Source: an uncultured Bacteroidales bacterium
Lineage (GTDB): Bacteria; Bacteroidota; Bacteroidia; Bacteroidales; Bacteroidaceae
NCBI GenBank assembly: GCA_945837185.1
Contig: CAMAMZ010000025.1
Location: forward strand, 1-17,891
Direction of reading: 5' to 3'
DNA: 17,891 nt
The translations under genes and the position numbers were made by a program. Below are positions 8,239 to 15,618 of this stretch, in pieces. The notes below the pieces were generated by a model. That model searched no databases. It had not been told where the DNA came from and saw only the letters and a list, made by a program, of their open reading frames with translations. Within the stretch, counting starts at the first letter, position 1, and every line of letters begins with the position of its first letter.

Positions 8239-9519
8239 ATGAATAACAAGAAAGGATTGCTGGCGCTCTCGCCTTTGTTTGTATTCATACTCTTCTACCT
8301 CACCCTTTCATTGTGGGCAGGTGATTTTTATAAGGTTCCCATCACCGTATCGTTTATGGTGGCAAGCATCTATGCCATTGCCATAATGGGGGGCAACACG
8401 CTGCACCAACGAATTTATATTTATAGTCGTGGAGCGGGAGCCGACCAACTCTTACTCATGCTGTGGATTTATGTGCTGGCCGGTGCTTTTGCCGCTTCAG
8501 CAAAGGCTATGGGCAGTATTGACGCCACTGTAGGTCTGACACTAACGGCATTGCCACCCACCCTGTTATTGCCTGGTCTTTTTGTGGCCGCCTGCTTTAT
8601 TTCACTATCCATAGGAACGAGTGTGGGAACAGTAGTAGCCTTGGTGCCCATTGCAGTAGGCATTGCGGAAAACACCCATGCGGATATTCCGCTACTCACC
8701 GCGGCTATTGTAGGAGGAGCTTTCTTTGGCGATAACCTTTCTATCATTTCTGATACTACCGTTGTGGCAACACAGACTCAAGGTTGCAAAATGAACGATA
8801 AGTTTAAGGTGAACTCAAGAATTGTTGTTCCCGCAGCCTTGTTGATACTCGTCATTTACGCTGTGATAGGGCAAAAGATGCAGGCTCCTGCCGAAATACC
8901 GGAACTGGATTGGGTGAAAGTGATTCCTTATATCACCGTTTTAGTCACCGCCTTGTGTGGCATGAACGTAATGGCCGTGCTCACCATCGGTATTACGCTC
9001 TGTGGCATCATCGGTATGGCAGAAGGCATTTACGACCTGTTTGGCTGGCTGGATGCCATGGGCAAAGGTATTGTGGGTATGGGCGAACTGGTTATTATCG
9101 CCATGATGGCCGGTGGACTTCTGGAATTGATACGTGAGAAAGGTGGTATTGACTACCTCATCAAGAAACTCACCGCGCATGTGCAGTCTAAACGAGGGGC
9201 AGAGTTATCAATAGCTTCTTTGGTGAGTTTGGTGAATATATGTACGGCCAATAATACGGTGGCAATCCTAACAGTGGGAGAAATCTCCCGAAAAATAAGC
9301 GAACGGTTTGGTGTTGACAAACGAAAGGCTGCCTCTATTCTCGACACCTTCTCGTGTGCTGTACAAGGACTGATACCCTATGGCGTGCAAATGCTCTTGG
9401 CAGCAGGACTGGCAGGAGTTAATCCCATGGAAATCCTCCCCCATCTATACTATCCTATGGCCATCGGATTGGCAGCTCTTTTCTGCATACTGTTCCGTTA
9501 TCCTAAAAAATACAGCTAA
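8239..9519 (+). CDS. NhaC-type Na+/H+ antiporter family protein
   Basis: The 426-residue protein is hydrophobic throughout, with about ten to twelve membrane segments. The best family marker is the region 159-183, with GGAFFGDNLSIISDTTVVAT followed by QTQGC, which matches the NhaC superfamily. The helix around ISLSIGTSVGTVVALVP (121-137) and the C-terminal half-repeat with TANNTVAIL fit the same two-repeat fold. Members exchange Na+ and H+ or carry organic acids. Which applies here is not decided by the sequence. The position after a LacI-type regulator and next to KDG genes makes an organic-acid substrate conceivable. The 71-base gap to the regulator holds no clear promoter, so read-through from 7080 is possible. 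Confidence 0.85.
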   Translation: MNNKKGLLALSPLFVFILFYLTLSLWAGDFYKVPITVSFMVASIYAIAIMGGNTLHQRIYIYSRGAGADQLLLMLWIYVLAGAFAASAKAMGSIDATVGLTLTALPPTLLLPGLFVAACFISLSIGTSVGTVVALVPIAVGIAENTHADIPLLTAAIVGGAFFGDNLSIISDTTVVATQTQGCKMNDKFKVNSRIVVPAALLILVIYAVIGQKMQAPAEIPELDWVKVIPYITVLVTALCGMNVMAVLTIGITLCGIIGMAEGIYDLFGWLDAMGKGIVGMGELVIIAMMAGGLLELIREKGGIDYLIKKLTAHVQSKRGAELSIASLVSLVNICTANNTVAILTVGEISRKISERFGVDKRKAASILDTFSCAVQGLIPYGVQMLLAAGLAGVNPMEILPHLYYPMAIGLAALFCILFRYPKKYS

Positions 9520-10317
9520 ATGGATATCATCAAAAGAAATTTCTTCTGCCTGCTGCGTACGGGTGCCCTCAATGATTTTACAACGCTTGAACCGATGTCG
9601 CCTTACAAATGGCGACTGGTTATGGGTATGGCCCAACAATATCAAGTGGAAGGAGCTGTGCTGAAAGGAGTGAAAAGCCATCAGTATGACCGGGGAATTG
9701 ATTTTCCCAACGAATTGTTCAAACTTGCCGACTTTACACAAGGTGAGGATCAGGCAGAGGCTTGGAACCTGTCGAACAGATGGCTTAACAAACGACTTCG
9801 CCAGATACGTATGAAAGAGCCTTGTTCATCAAACCCATCGATGGAAACGATTGGCCTGCTCAATCTGCTGGTGAAAGGCACAAGAGAGATGATGAAAGGG
9901 GCGTCGATGGTGAGCCACACAGTGGCGCTGGGACAATACCTTCGCAGGCAGAATGATAGAATCAACAAGGAAAAACTGGCAGCATGGGTGGGGAAAACGC
10001 ACCTGCAGGGCATGGTACAACTACAGATGAGAATGCTCGTTGAATTTCTCGACTTTCAAGCGGAAGAATTACCCCTACCTCTACCCATGCGAAAACGAGA
10101 CATAAAACGTATTGCCCAACAATTGAACCAGCCTATCACTGGCAAAGAAGGTGACTTGCATTTTTGGCAAGACAACAACGGACTGGTGAGAAACAACACC
10201 CAGGCACTGCGGCGTAACCTGCAACGAGCACTGCGGTTACTGCCTTATGCATCACTGGAAACCCTATCTTACTTTTCTCATCGTTTTATCTTGTCGCTCA
10301 ACGAATTGGAGGAATAA
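9520..10317 (+). CDS. Conserved-looking hypothetical protein, possibly related to uncharacterised nucleotidyltransferases
   Basis: This 265-residue soluble protein has no signal peptide or membrane span. The N-terminus (FFCLLRTGAL to about LEPMSPYKWRLVMGMAQQY, residues 8-40) recalls Bacteroidota proteins annotated as uncharacterised nucleotidyltransferases (NTP_transf_5-like). However, the GS...DxD metal-binding motif of active nucleotidyltransferases is not visible. The rest is mostly helical and basic, with many Arg and Lys residues between 175 and 245. Its ATG follows the TAA of the NhaC-type gene with no base between, so the two are surely co-transcribed and probably translationally coupled. 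A helper or regulator of the transporter is possible, but this is inference. Confidence 0.75.
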   Translation: MDIIKRNFFCLLRTGALNDFTTLEPMSPYKWRLVMGMAQQYQVEGAVLKGVKSHQYDRGIDFPNELFKLADFTQGEDQAEAWNLSNRWLNKRLRQIRMKEPCSSNPSMETIGLLNLLVKGTREMMKGASMVSHTVALGQYLRRQNDRINKEKLAAWVGKTHLQGMVQLQMRMLVEFLDFQAEELPLPLPMRKRDIKRIAQQLNQPITGKEGDLHFWQDNNGLVRNNTQALRRNLQRALRLLPYASLETLSYFSHRFILSLNELEE

Positions 10318-10373
10318 GAGAGTGAACCATTTGGAAAGGGAGGAATAAAAAACGCAAAAAAATGATTTTTTAT

Positions 10374-10404
10374 TTTGCAGTGACAGCTACATGCTGTACC
10401 TTTG
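10374..10404 (+). promoter_or_regulatory. Promoter of the GH25 lysozyme gene
   Basis: TTTG (10374-10377), 19 bases, then TACCTTTG (10397-10404) is a full match to the Bacteroidota promoter. The transcript would begin at about 10408-10412, on top of the predicted ATG at 10410, implying a leaderless or nearly leaderless message. The 92 bases between the upstream gene and 10410 otherwise hold only an A/T-rich imperfect hairpin (10344-10374), which may act as a weak terminator. Confidence 0.7.
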
Positions 10405-10409
10405 CATGT

Positions 10410-11096
10410 ATGAATCGTATCGTAGCTATTGTATTATCTTTGTTCGCTCCGCTCACGCTCCTGGCACAGGGAGAATGCGAAGATACGTGCAAACATATCC
10501 ACGGAATTGACTTGAGTCACTACCAAGGAGATGTGTTTTGGGAGGCTGTTGGCGAAAATGCCAAAACAGCCTACGTGTATCTGAAAGCAACAGAAGGAGG
10601 AGACAACATTGATGACAAGTATAAACGGAATATAGAACTGGCACATGCTAACGGAATGAAGGTGGGAGCTTATCATTTCTATCGGGCACGCATACCGCAA
10701 GCGGTACAACTTCGAAACTTCAGGGCTCAATGTTTGCCGGAAGACCAGGACTTGATTCCTATGATTGATATTGAAACACGTAGCGGTCTGCCGCGTGAGG
10801 AGTTTGTCGATTCGGTATTTAAATTCCTAAAACTCGTGGAACAAGAATACCGGCAGAAACCACTGATTTATACTGGCGCAAATTTTTACGACAAGAACTT
10901 CCAGCACTTGCTGGATGATTATAAGATTATGATTGCCCAATATACTACCCGAGAACCTGTGTTGGCAGATAAACGCGACATCACCTTGTGGCAATATACC
11001 GCCAAGGGGCGCATCAAAGGCGTAAATGGGCATGTTGACAAGAGTCGCTTTATGGGCGACCACCGTTTGCGGGAAATCCGTTTCCGCCACCGCTGA
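10410..11096 (+). CDS. Exported GH25-family lysozyme (muramidase)
   Basis: The 228-residue product starts with a signal peptide (about 1-20, ending LLAQ) and continues with a single GH25 domain that cleaves the MurNAc-GlcNAc bond of peptidoglycan. D34 in HGIDLSHYQG and the pair D120 and E122 in PMIDIET align with the known catalytic acids of the family. AYVYLKATEG (54-63), GAYHFY (86-91) and the late LWQYT segment are also family hallmarks. The frame is open 48 bases further upstream, but the ATG at 10410 starts a clean signal peptide, whereas the longer start lies upstream of the promoter -33 element. Bacteroidota often encode single-domain GH25 enzymes of this length. A role in wall turnover or attack on competitors is possible. 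Confidence 0.9.
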   Translation: MNRIVAIVLSLFAPLTLLAQGECEDTCKHIHGIDLSHYQGDVFWEAVGENAKTAYVYLKATEGGDNIDDKYKRNIELAHANGMKVGAYHFYRARIPQAVQLRNFRAQCLPEDQDLIPMIDIETRSGLPREEFVDSVFKFLKLVEQEYRQKPLIYTGANFYDKNFQHLLDDYKIMIAQYTTREPVLADKRDITLWQYTAKGRIKGVNGHVDKSRFMGDHRLREIRFRHR

Positions 11097-11155
11097 AAGG
11101 CGGCTTCATGGCATGTACATCTATAACTGCACAAAAACAAAATAAATAAAACAAT

Positions 11156-12253
11156 ATGGCAATAATCAAATGTCCGGAATGCGGTCACTCTGTCAGCGAC
11201 CAGGCTCCTACCTGCCCCTCATGCGGTGTGGAAATAGCAGGTAAGATTACAAAATGCCCACAATGCGGCAATGTTTACTTCAGCAGCAACCAGCAATGCC
11301 CTTTTTGCAAAACGTCAACAGGGATTACACCTCAACCCTCTGCTCCCACTCAAGCTTCACAACCCGCAGCCAAGCCGTCAGGCAAGAAAGGTAAAGGTGT
11401 ATGGATTGCCGCTGCTATCATAGCAATCATTGTGGTAGGAGGCGTGTTCTTCTTTTATAGCACAGCACAGAGTGATCAGGAAACGGAGGCATATGAATAT
11501 GCCCTTACAAGTGGGGATATAGCAGTATTGGAGAGCTATCTTGAAAACTATGCATCCGCACCACAAGCTCATCGCGATTCAATCAAGAGTCATCTGGAAC
11601 TTCTGAAAAGTTGTGAGGCCGAATGGGCCGACGCCATTGTTAGCGGTTCAAAGGAAGCAATAGAAAAATACATGGAAAAATATCCGAACAGCATACATGG
11701 CAGAGAAGCTACACAGCGCATCGACTCGCTGGATTGGCTGACTGCCGTTAAAGCCAACACAGCAGCGGCTTACCAGACTTACATTGATGCTCATGCTAAT
11801 GGCGACCATATTGAAGAGGCTATGGATGCTATGCGCAACCAACGGGCCAAGACGGTGAGCATAGAGGAGCAGGAATTGGTAAAGATGGTATTGCGTCGTT
11901 TCTTCCAGAGCATTAATATGCGTGATGAGAATGCTCTTACCGCTACCGTTGCCGATTTCCTGTCGTCGTTTTTAGGGTCGACGGATGTACCAAAGAGCAG
12001 CGTTGTTACTTTCATGAACAAGATTTATAAAGATGATATCCTTTCCATGACATGGCGTATCAACGACGACATCACCATCTCAAAGCGTGAGGTGGGCATG
12101 GACGAATATGAATATACAGTTCAGTTCTCTGCCACGCAGGACATCAACCGCACTGACACATCAAAGGAGCAGCATTGCTTGTATAAGATAGAGGCTACTA
12201 TAAACCCCGATAGCAAGATTTCGGCAATGAACATGCGAAAAATCATTCAATAA
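11156..12253 (+). CDS. Zinc-ribbon membrane protein with periplasmic repeats
   Basis: The 365-residue protein has two tandem zinc ribbons at its N-terminus (C6/C9/C20/C23 and C34/C37/C48/C51), a Pro/Ala/Gln/Ser linker (57-76), a basic patch KKGKG and one membrane span (82-101). With the basic patch on the cytoplasmic side, the ribbons face the cytoplasm and the rest the periplasm. The outer part holds repeated helical units of 25-35 residues, seen around SGDIAVLESYLENYA, SGSKEAIEKYMEKYP and NTAAAYQTYIDAHA. The final part (about 240-365) looks like an NTF2-like or DUF4878-like fold. No enzymatic motif is visible. The layout suggests a sensor or scaffold across the inner membrane. The 59-base gap after the lysozyme gene has no clear promoter, so co-transcription is likely. 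Confidence 0.8.
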   Translation: MAIIKCPECGHSVSDQAPTCPSCGVEIAGKITKCPQCGNVYFSSNQQCPFCKTSTGITPQPSAPTQASQPAAKPSGKKGKGVWIAAAIIAIIVVGGVFFFYSTAQSDQETEAYEYALTSGDIAVLESYLENYASAPQAHRDSIKSHLELLKSCEAEWADAIVSGSKEAIEKYMEKYPNSIHGREATQRIDSLDWLTAVKANTAAAYQTYIDAHANGDHIEEAMDAMRNQRAKTVSIEEQELVKMVLRRFFQSINMRDENALTATVADFLSSFLGSTDVPKSSVVTFMNKIYKDDILSMTWRINDDITISKREVGMDEYEYTVQFSATQDINRTDTSKEQHCLYKIEATINPDSKISAMNMRKIIQ

Positions 12254-12282
12254 GTTTATAAACACCTATTACCTTTTTGACT

Positions 12283-13167
12283 ATGGCTACCAGCGAAGGG
12301 AGAAGCCTCTTTTGGCGACAACAGATAAAGGATATGATGTTCATATTGATGGGCATCTCCATGTATAGTTTTGGGTTTACAGCCTTCATTCTACCAGAAA
12401 AGATTGTGATGGGAGGCGTGGCAGGTCTTTCTGCCTTAATCTACTATGCTTTTGAAATACCCCCGGCAATCTCTTTATGGGTAATCAACGTGGTGCTGCT
12501 GGCACTTGCCTTCAAAGCTCTCAACAGGCAGTTTACCATCCGTACCATCATCGGAGTGACACTCATGTCAACCATTATCGGTATCATGCAACCCTTCTTC
12601 CAGCTCTATCCTGTAATCACTGCGGGCGAAGACAAGTTCATGCATGTTCTCATTGGTGCCGTACTCTGTGGGGCTGCTCTGGGAATTGTCTTTGCACACA
12701 ATGGTTCAACGGGTGGTACAGATATTATCATGGCCATCCTCAACAAATACTTCCGTATGAGTTTCGGACGAGCCATGCAACTCATTGACATCATTATCAT
12801 CGGTTCGTCATACATTCTTTTCAAGAGCACGGAGGTGATTGTGTATGGTGTTATCTTTACGCTCTTTGCGGGATATGTATGCGATTATATCGTCAACGGT
12901 ACGCGACAAACAGTACAGTTTATCATCATCTCCAAAGAGTATGAAAGAATTGCCGACATGATCAATAACGATTTGCACCGAGGAGTGACACTATTGGATG
13001 GCAAGGGATGGTATTCCAAGCAAGGAGTGAAGATTCTCTTGCTGCTGGCTCGCAAATATGAGTCGCAAGATGTGTTCCGCCATATCAAACAAATTGATCC
13101 TGAAGCGCTTGTGTCGCAATCACAGTGTCATGGTGTGTTTGGAAAGGGTTTTGATAATTTCAATTAA
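12283..13167 (+). CDS. YitT-family membrane protein (DUF161 plus DUF2179)
   Basis: The 294-residue protein has five or six membrane segments in its first 200 residues, including GFTAFILPEKIVMGGVAGLS near the N-terminus and the glycine-rich NGSTGGTDIIMAIL around 145-160. Both are typical of the YitT (DUF161) family. The last 80 residues form the soluble DUF2179 domain, ending in the family-type tail HGVFGKGF. The family is widespread, with no settled biochemical role. An upstream TTG at 12277 would add two residues, but the ATG at 12283 is preferred. It lies 29 bases after the zinc-ribbon gene and 9 bases before the ZIP gene, so these probably form one operon. Confidence 0.9.
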   Translation: MATSEGRSLFWRQQIKDMMFILMGISMYSFGFTAFILPEKIVMGGVAGLSALIYYAFEIPPAISLWVINVVLLALAFKALNRQFTIRTIIGVTLMSTIIGIMQPFFQLYPVITAGEDKFMHVLIGAVLCGAALGIVFAHNGSTGGTDIIMAILNKYFRMSFGRAMQLIDIIIIGSSYILFKSTEVIVYGVIFTLFAGYVCDYIVNGTRQTVQFIIISKEYERIADMINNDLHRGVTLLDGKGWYSKQGVKILLLLARKYESQDVFRHIKQIDPEALVSQSQCHGVFGKGFDNFN

Positions 13168-13176
13168 AGGAGTGAG

Positions 13177-13965
13177 ATGCAGATGTCACAGGAAATGATA
13201 TTAGGACTACTGATACCTTTTATGGGTACAGTCATCGGTTCGGCTTTCGTCTTTACGATGAAACACCAGATGAATCAGAAATTGCAGAAATCGCTTTTAG
13301 GATTTGCTTCTGGTGTCATGGTAGCAGCCTCGGTATGGTCGCTGCTCATTCCCAGTATGGAATTTTCGGCTCATGCGGAAGGCATTACAAAGATTCTGCC
13401 ATCGGCCTTGGGGTTTCTGGCAGGCATGGCTTTTCTGCTTGCCATCGACCACTTCACACCTCACCTACACTTGGATGCCACAACACCCGAAGGCCCGGTA
13501 AGTCATTTATCGCGCACATCCATGCTTACCTTGGCAGTAACAATTCATAACCTGCCGGAAGGTATGGCTGTAGGCGTCATCTTGGCAGGCATGGCCAACG
13601 GCCATATAGGCATAGAGGCTTCAGCTGTCATTGCCATGAGTTTGGGCATTGCCATTCAGAACATTCCCGAGGGTGCCATTGTATCCATGCCTTTGCGCAC
13701 GGCAGGCAACAGTAGGAAAAAGGCTTTTCTCATCGGATGCCTGAGTGGCGTAGTAGAACCTATAGGAGCCCTCATTGTCATTCTGCTTACTGCCTGGTTC
13801 ACACCCCTCATTCCCTACACCCTCGCATTTGCCGCTGGCTCCATGCTTTACGTGGTAATAGAAGAACTGATTCCTGAAGCCAGCGAAGGTGCTCATAGTA
13901 ATCTGAGCACCATAGGCTTTGCTTTGGGTTTTGTGCTGATGATGACGTTAGACACCTTACTCTAA
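13177..13965 (+). CDS. ZIP-family divalent metal transporter (GufA/ZupT-like)
   Basis: This 262-residue inner-membrane protein has about eight spans and imports zinc or related divalent metals. The two metal-binding helices are clear: HNLPEGMAVG (124-133) and QNIPEGAIVS (161-170), with a further acidic site in VVIEELIPEA (226-235). A short histidine-containing loop, DHFTPHLHLD (91-100), precedes the first of these, as in many ZIP proteins. A strong ribosome binding site, AGGAG (13168-13172), is four bases before the first ATG and ten before a second in-frame ATG at 13183, so either may be used. It closes the plus-strand operon and converges on the J-protein gene, with only eight bases between the stop codons. 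Confidence 0.92.
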   Translation: MQMSQEMILGLLIPFMGTVIGSAFVFTMKHQMNQKLQKSLLGFASGVMVAASVWSLLIPSMEFSAHAEGITKILPSALGFLAGMAFLLAIDHFTPHLHLDATTPEGPVSHLSRTSMLTLAVTIHNLPEGMAVGVILAGMANGHIGIEASAVIAMSLGIAIQNIPEGAIVSMPLRTAGNSRKKAFLIGCLSGVVEPIGALIVILLTAWFTPLIPYTLAFAAGSMLYVVIEELIPEASEGAHSNLSTIGFALGFVLMMTLDTLL

Positions 13966-13967
13966 AG

Positions 13968-14010
13968 GCAACGTCACATATTCCGCAGTTTCATCAAGAG
14001 CTGACGTTGC
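13968..14010. repeat. Inverted repeat between convergent ZIP and J-protein genes
   Basis: GCAACGTCA (13968-13976) is repeated inverted as TGACGTTGC (14002-14010), a perfect 9-base stem with a 25-base loop. It spans the convergent gene ends and lies partly within the J-protein gene's last codons. It could fold in transcripts from both sides and limit read-through, but has no T run, so it is not a classic terminator. Confidence 0.4.
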
Positions 14011-14606
14011 TCCTCGCTCAAGCTCACAGGCATTTGCACATGATAGGTAAGGATAAGGTCACCACGGGTGCCATAGCCATTGTCGTGACCTTTTCCTTTT
14101 AGGCGCACCTTCGATTCGGGTTGGGTGCATGGGGGCACTTTCAACTTGAGACGTTTGCCATCGGGAGTTTGGATTATCACCTCTCCACCTAACAGGGCTG
14201 TATACAAATCAATCGTTACAGAAGCTTCAGCGTCACGAGGTGATGCGGCAGAACGTGCATGAAAGCCTCCCTGCTGACCGAAAATATTCTCAAAAAAGTC
14301 AGAGAAGCCACCTCCACCCATAAAATTCTGGAAAGAATCTCCACCTGAGCAACCACCATAAGCATGTTCATAAGCATCAGCATCGCGCCAATGTTCTCCA
14401 TACCGATCGTATTTCTTTCGTTTCTCAGGGTCATTGATGACTTCGTATGCTTCATTCAGCATTTGAAACTTTTTAGTAGCCTTAGGGTCGTCCGGATGCA
14501 AATCCGGATGCATTTGTTTACTCCTTCGTAGATAAGCTTTTCTTACCTCATTCTGAGGAATGTTCTTGTCTACTCCAAGAATCTTGTAATAGTCGATAAA
14601 TGCCAT
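13974..14606 (-). CDS. Shortened class B J-domain co-chaperone (CbpA/DnaJ-like)
   Basis: The 210-residue protein begins with a J domain (about 5-70) carrying the HPD motif (33-35) needed to stimulate the DnaK ATPase. A Gly/Phe-rich linker follows (about 83-115, with FMGGGGFSDFF). There is no zinc-finger domain. The rest (126-210) corresponds to only one carboxy-terminal substrate domain, with LYTALLGGEVIIQTPDGKRL, KVRLKGKGH and GDLILTYHVQMP matching the second such domain of CbpA. CbpA and DnaJ have about 300-380 residues and two such domains, so the first is missing while the frame is intact. A sigma-54-like element lies upstream (14650-14665), with the same geometry as that of groS. The gene is monocistronic. 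Confidence 0.9.
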   Translation of the reverse strand: MAFIDYYKILGVDKNIPQNEVRKAYLRRSKQMHPDLHPDDPKATKKFQMLNEAYEVINDPEKRKKYDRYGEHWRDADAYEHAYGGCSGGDSFQNFMGGGGFSDFFENIFGQQGGFHARSAASPRDAEASVTIDLYTALLGGEVIIQTPDGKRLKLKVPPCTQPESKVRLKGKGHDNGYGTRGDLILTYHVQMPVSLSEEQRQLLMKLRNM

Positions 14607-14649
14607 AATTCAATCCTCTCATTATTTATTTTGTTTCTACGTTTTATTT

Positions 14650-14665
14650 TGCAAAAATCGTGCCG
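14650..14665 (-). promoter_or_regulatory. Sigma-54-type -24/-12 promoter of the J-protein gene
   Basis: On the minus strand the bases read CGGCACG-ATTT-TTGCA, against the consensus TGGCACG-N4-TTGCW: 11 of 12 fixed positions agree, and GG and GC are exactly ten bases apart. Counting the C of GC as -12 puts the start near 14639 and the leader at 33 bases, the same as for groS. No TAnnTTTG element faces this gene in the 149-base gap. Confidence 0.65.
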
Positions 14666-14682
14666 AAATCGCAGATTCTTTG

Positions 14683-14690
14683 TATATTTG
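14683..14690 (+). promoter_or_regulatory. -7 element of nudC
   Basis: TATATTTG is a full TAnnTTTG match, with the start expected near 14695 and a leader of about 60 bases. No TTTG sits at the usual distance. The -33 region (about 14657-14663) falls on the divergent sigma-54-like element of the J-protein gene, so the two promoters lie back to back. Confidence 0.55.
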
Positions 14691-14755
14691 CAGGTGTTTG
14701 CGCAGTTTGCCGACAACATCCTCGTCAGAACTGCCTATGTTATTTTTGATAAAAA

Positions 14756-15535
14756 ATGAAACGTAATTATTGGTTTGTATTCTGTAAAGACAGCCTGTTG
14801 CTCCAATGTCTCAACGATGGCTCCTATACAATTCCCTGTAGCGAACACCCTCCTATTGTCCTGAAGCCTTGGATGCATGTCATGCACGTAGGCGAAATGG
14901 ATGAGGGGATTCCGGTTTATACCTTTTCCATCGACACGCCTGTTACAGATATGACAGGGTTCACTATGTGTCCGCTCCGTCCTTCATTTTACCGACTCTC
15001 TCCCCCACTCTATCGTATGGCAGGAAAATGCCATGAGTTGTTGTATTGGGATCACAATACCCAATTCTGTGGTGTGTGTGGCGCACCCATGGCCATGCAT
15101 ACAGACATTTCTAAACGCTGCACGCAATGTGGCAAGGAAGTGTGGCCGCAACTGGCTACCGCTATCATTGTGCTGATTTATCGTGGCGATGACGTATTAT
15201 TGGTGCATGCCCGCAACTTCAAAACCAACTTTTATGGTTTGGTGGCAGGATTTGTGGAAACGGGTGAAACGCTGGAAGAGGCTGTTCATAGGGAGGTACT
15301 GGAGGAAACCGGACTTACTATCAAAAATCTTCATTATCATGCCTCTCAACCATGGCCTTACCCTTGCGGACTGATGGTAGGATTCATGGCCGAGTATGCT
15401 GGTGGCGAACTGACACTACAACAGTCGGAACTGAGTTACGGAGGATGGTTTAACCGACATCAGTTGCCCACCATACCTGAGAAACTTTCGTTGGCACGAC
15501 AGTTGATCGACGCATGGCTGGCCAATTGGGGTTAA
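14756..15535 (+). CDS. nudC: NADH pyrophosphatase / NAD-RNA decapping hydrolase NudC
   Basis: The 259-residue protein splits NAD(H) into nicotinamide mononucleotide and AMP, and family members also remove NAD caps from RNA. The order of parts is diagnostic: a variable N-terminal domain, a zinc ribbon (C105, C108, C122, C125), and a Nudix domain. The Nudix box is complete at 165-187, with GFVETGE, the central REVLEETG catalytic helix and all its glutamates. The motif SQPWPYP (197-203) separates NudC from other Nudix enzymes. Length is normal for the family. The gene is monocistronic, diverges from the J-protein gene and ends at a terminator shared with groL. Confidence 0.95.
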   Translation: MKRNYWFVFCKDSLLLQCLNDGSYTIPCSEHPPIVLKPWMHVMHVGEMDEGIPVYTFSIDTPVTDMTGFTMCPLRPSFYRLSPPLYRMAGKCHELLYWDHNTQFCGVCGAPMAMHTDISKRCTQCGKEVWPQLATAIIVLIYRGDDVLLVHARNFKTNFYGLVAGFVETGETLEEAVHREVLEETGLTIKNLHYHASQPWPYPCGLMVGFMAEYAGGELTLQQSELSYGGWFNRHQLPTIPEKLSLARQLIDAWLANWG

Positions 15536-15578
15536 AATAAAGCAGGCAATCCCCTTGCAAGGATTGCCTGCTTTATTT
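15535..15578. terminator. Bidirectional terminator between nudC and groL
   Basis: A perfect 18-base inverted repeat (15535-15552 against 15561-15578) surrounds an 8-base loop. The core GCAGGCAATCC is flanked by AAATAAA on one side and TTTATTT on the other, so it suits both convergent genes. The 40 bases between it and the groL stop hold nothing else I recognise. Confidence 0.92.
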
Positions 15579-15618
15579 AGTAACAGGATAATTACCTGAC
15601 TTTTATAGTATGGCTTTT

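Noticed and set aside
12254..12263. Ten-base palindrome GTTTATAAAC before the YitT-family gene
   Set aside because: Short and A/T-rich; such palindromes are common by chance and no second copy was found.
15492..15507. TGGCACG-ACAG-TTGAT, another near match to the sigma-54 consensus on the plus strand
   Set aside because: The essential GC at -12 is GA, it lies inside nudC, and no plus-strand gene follows before the terminator.
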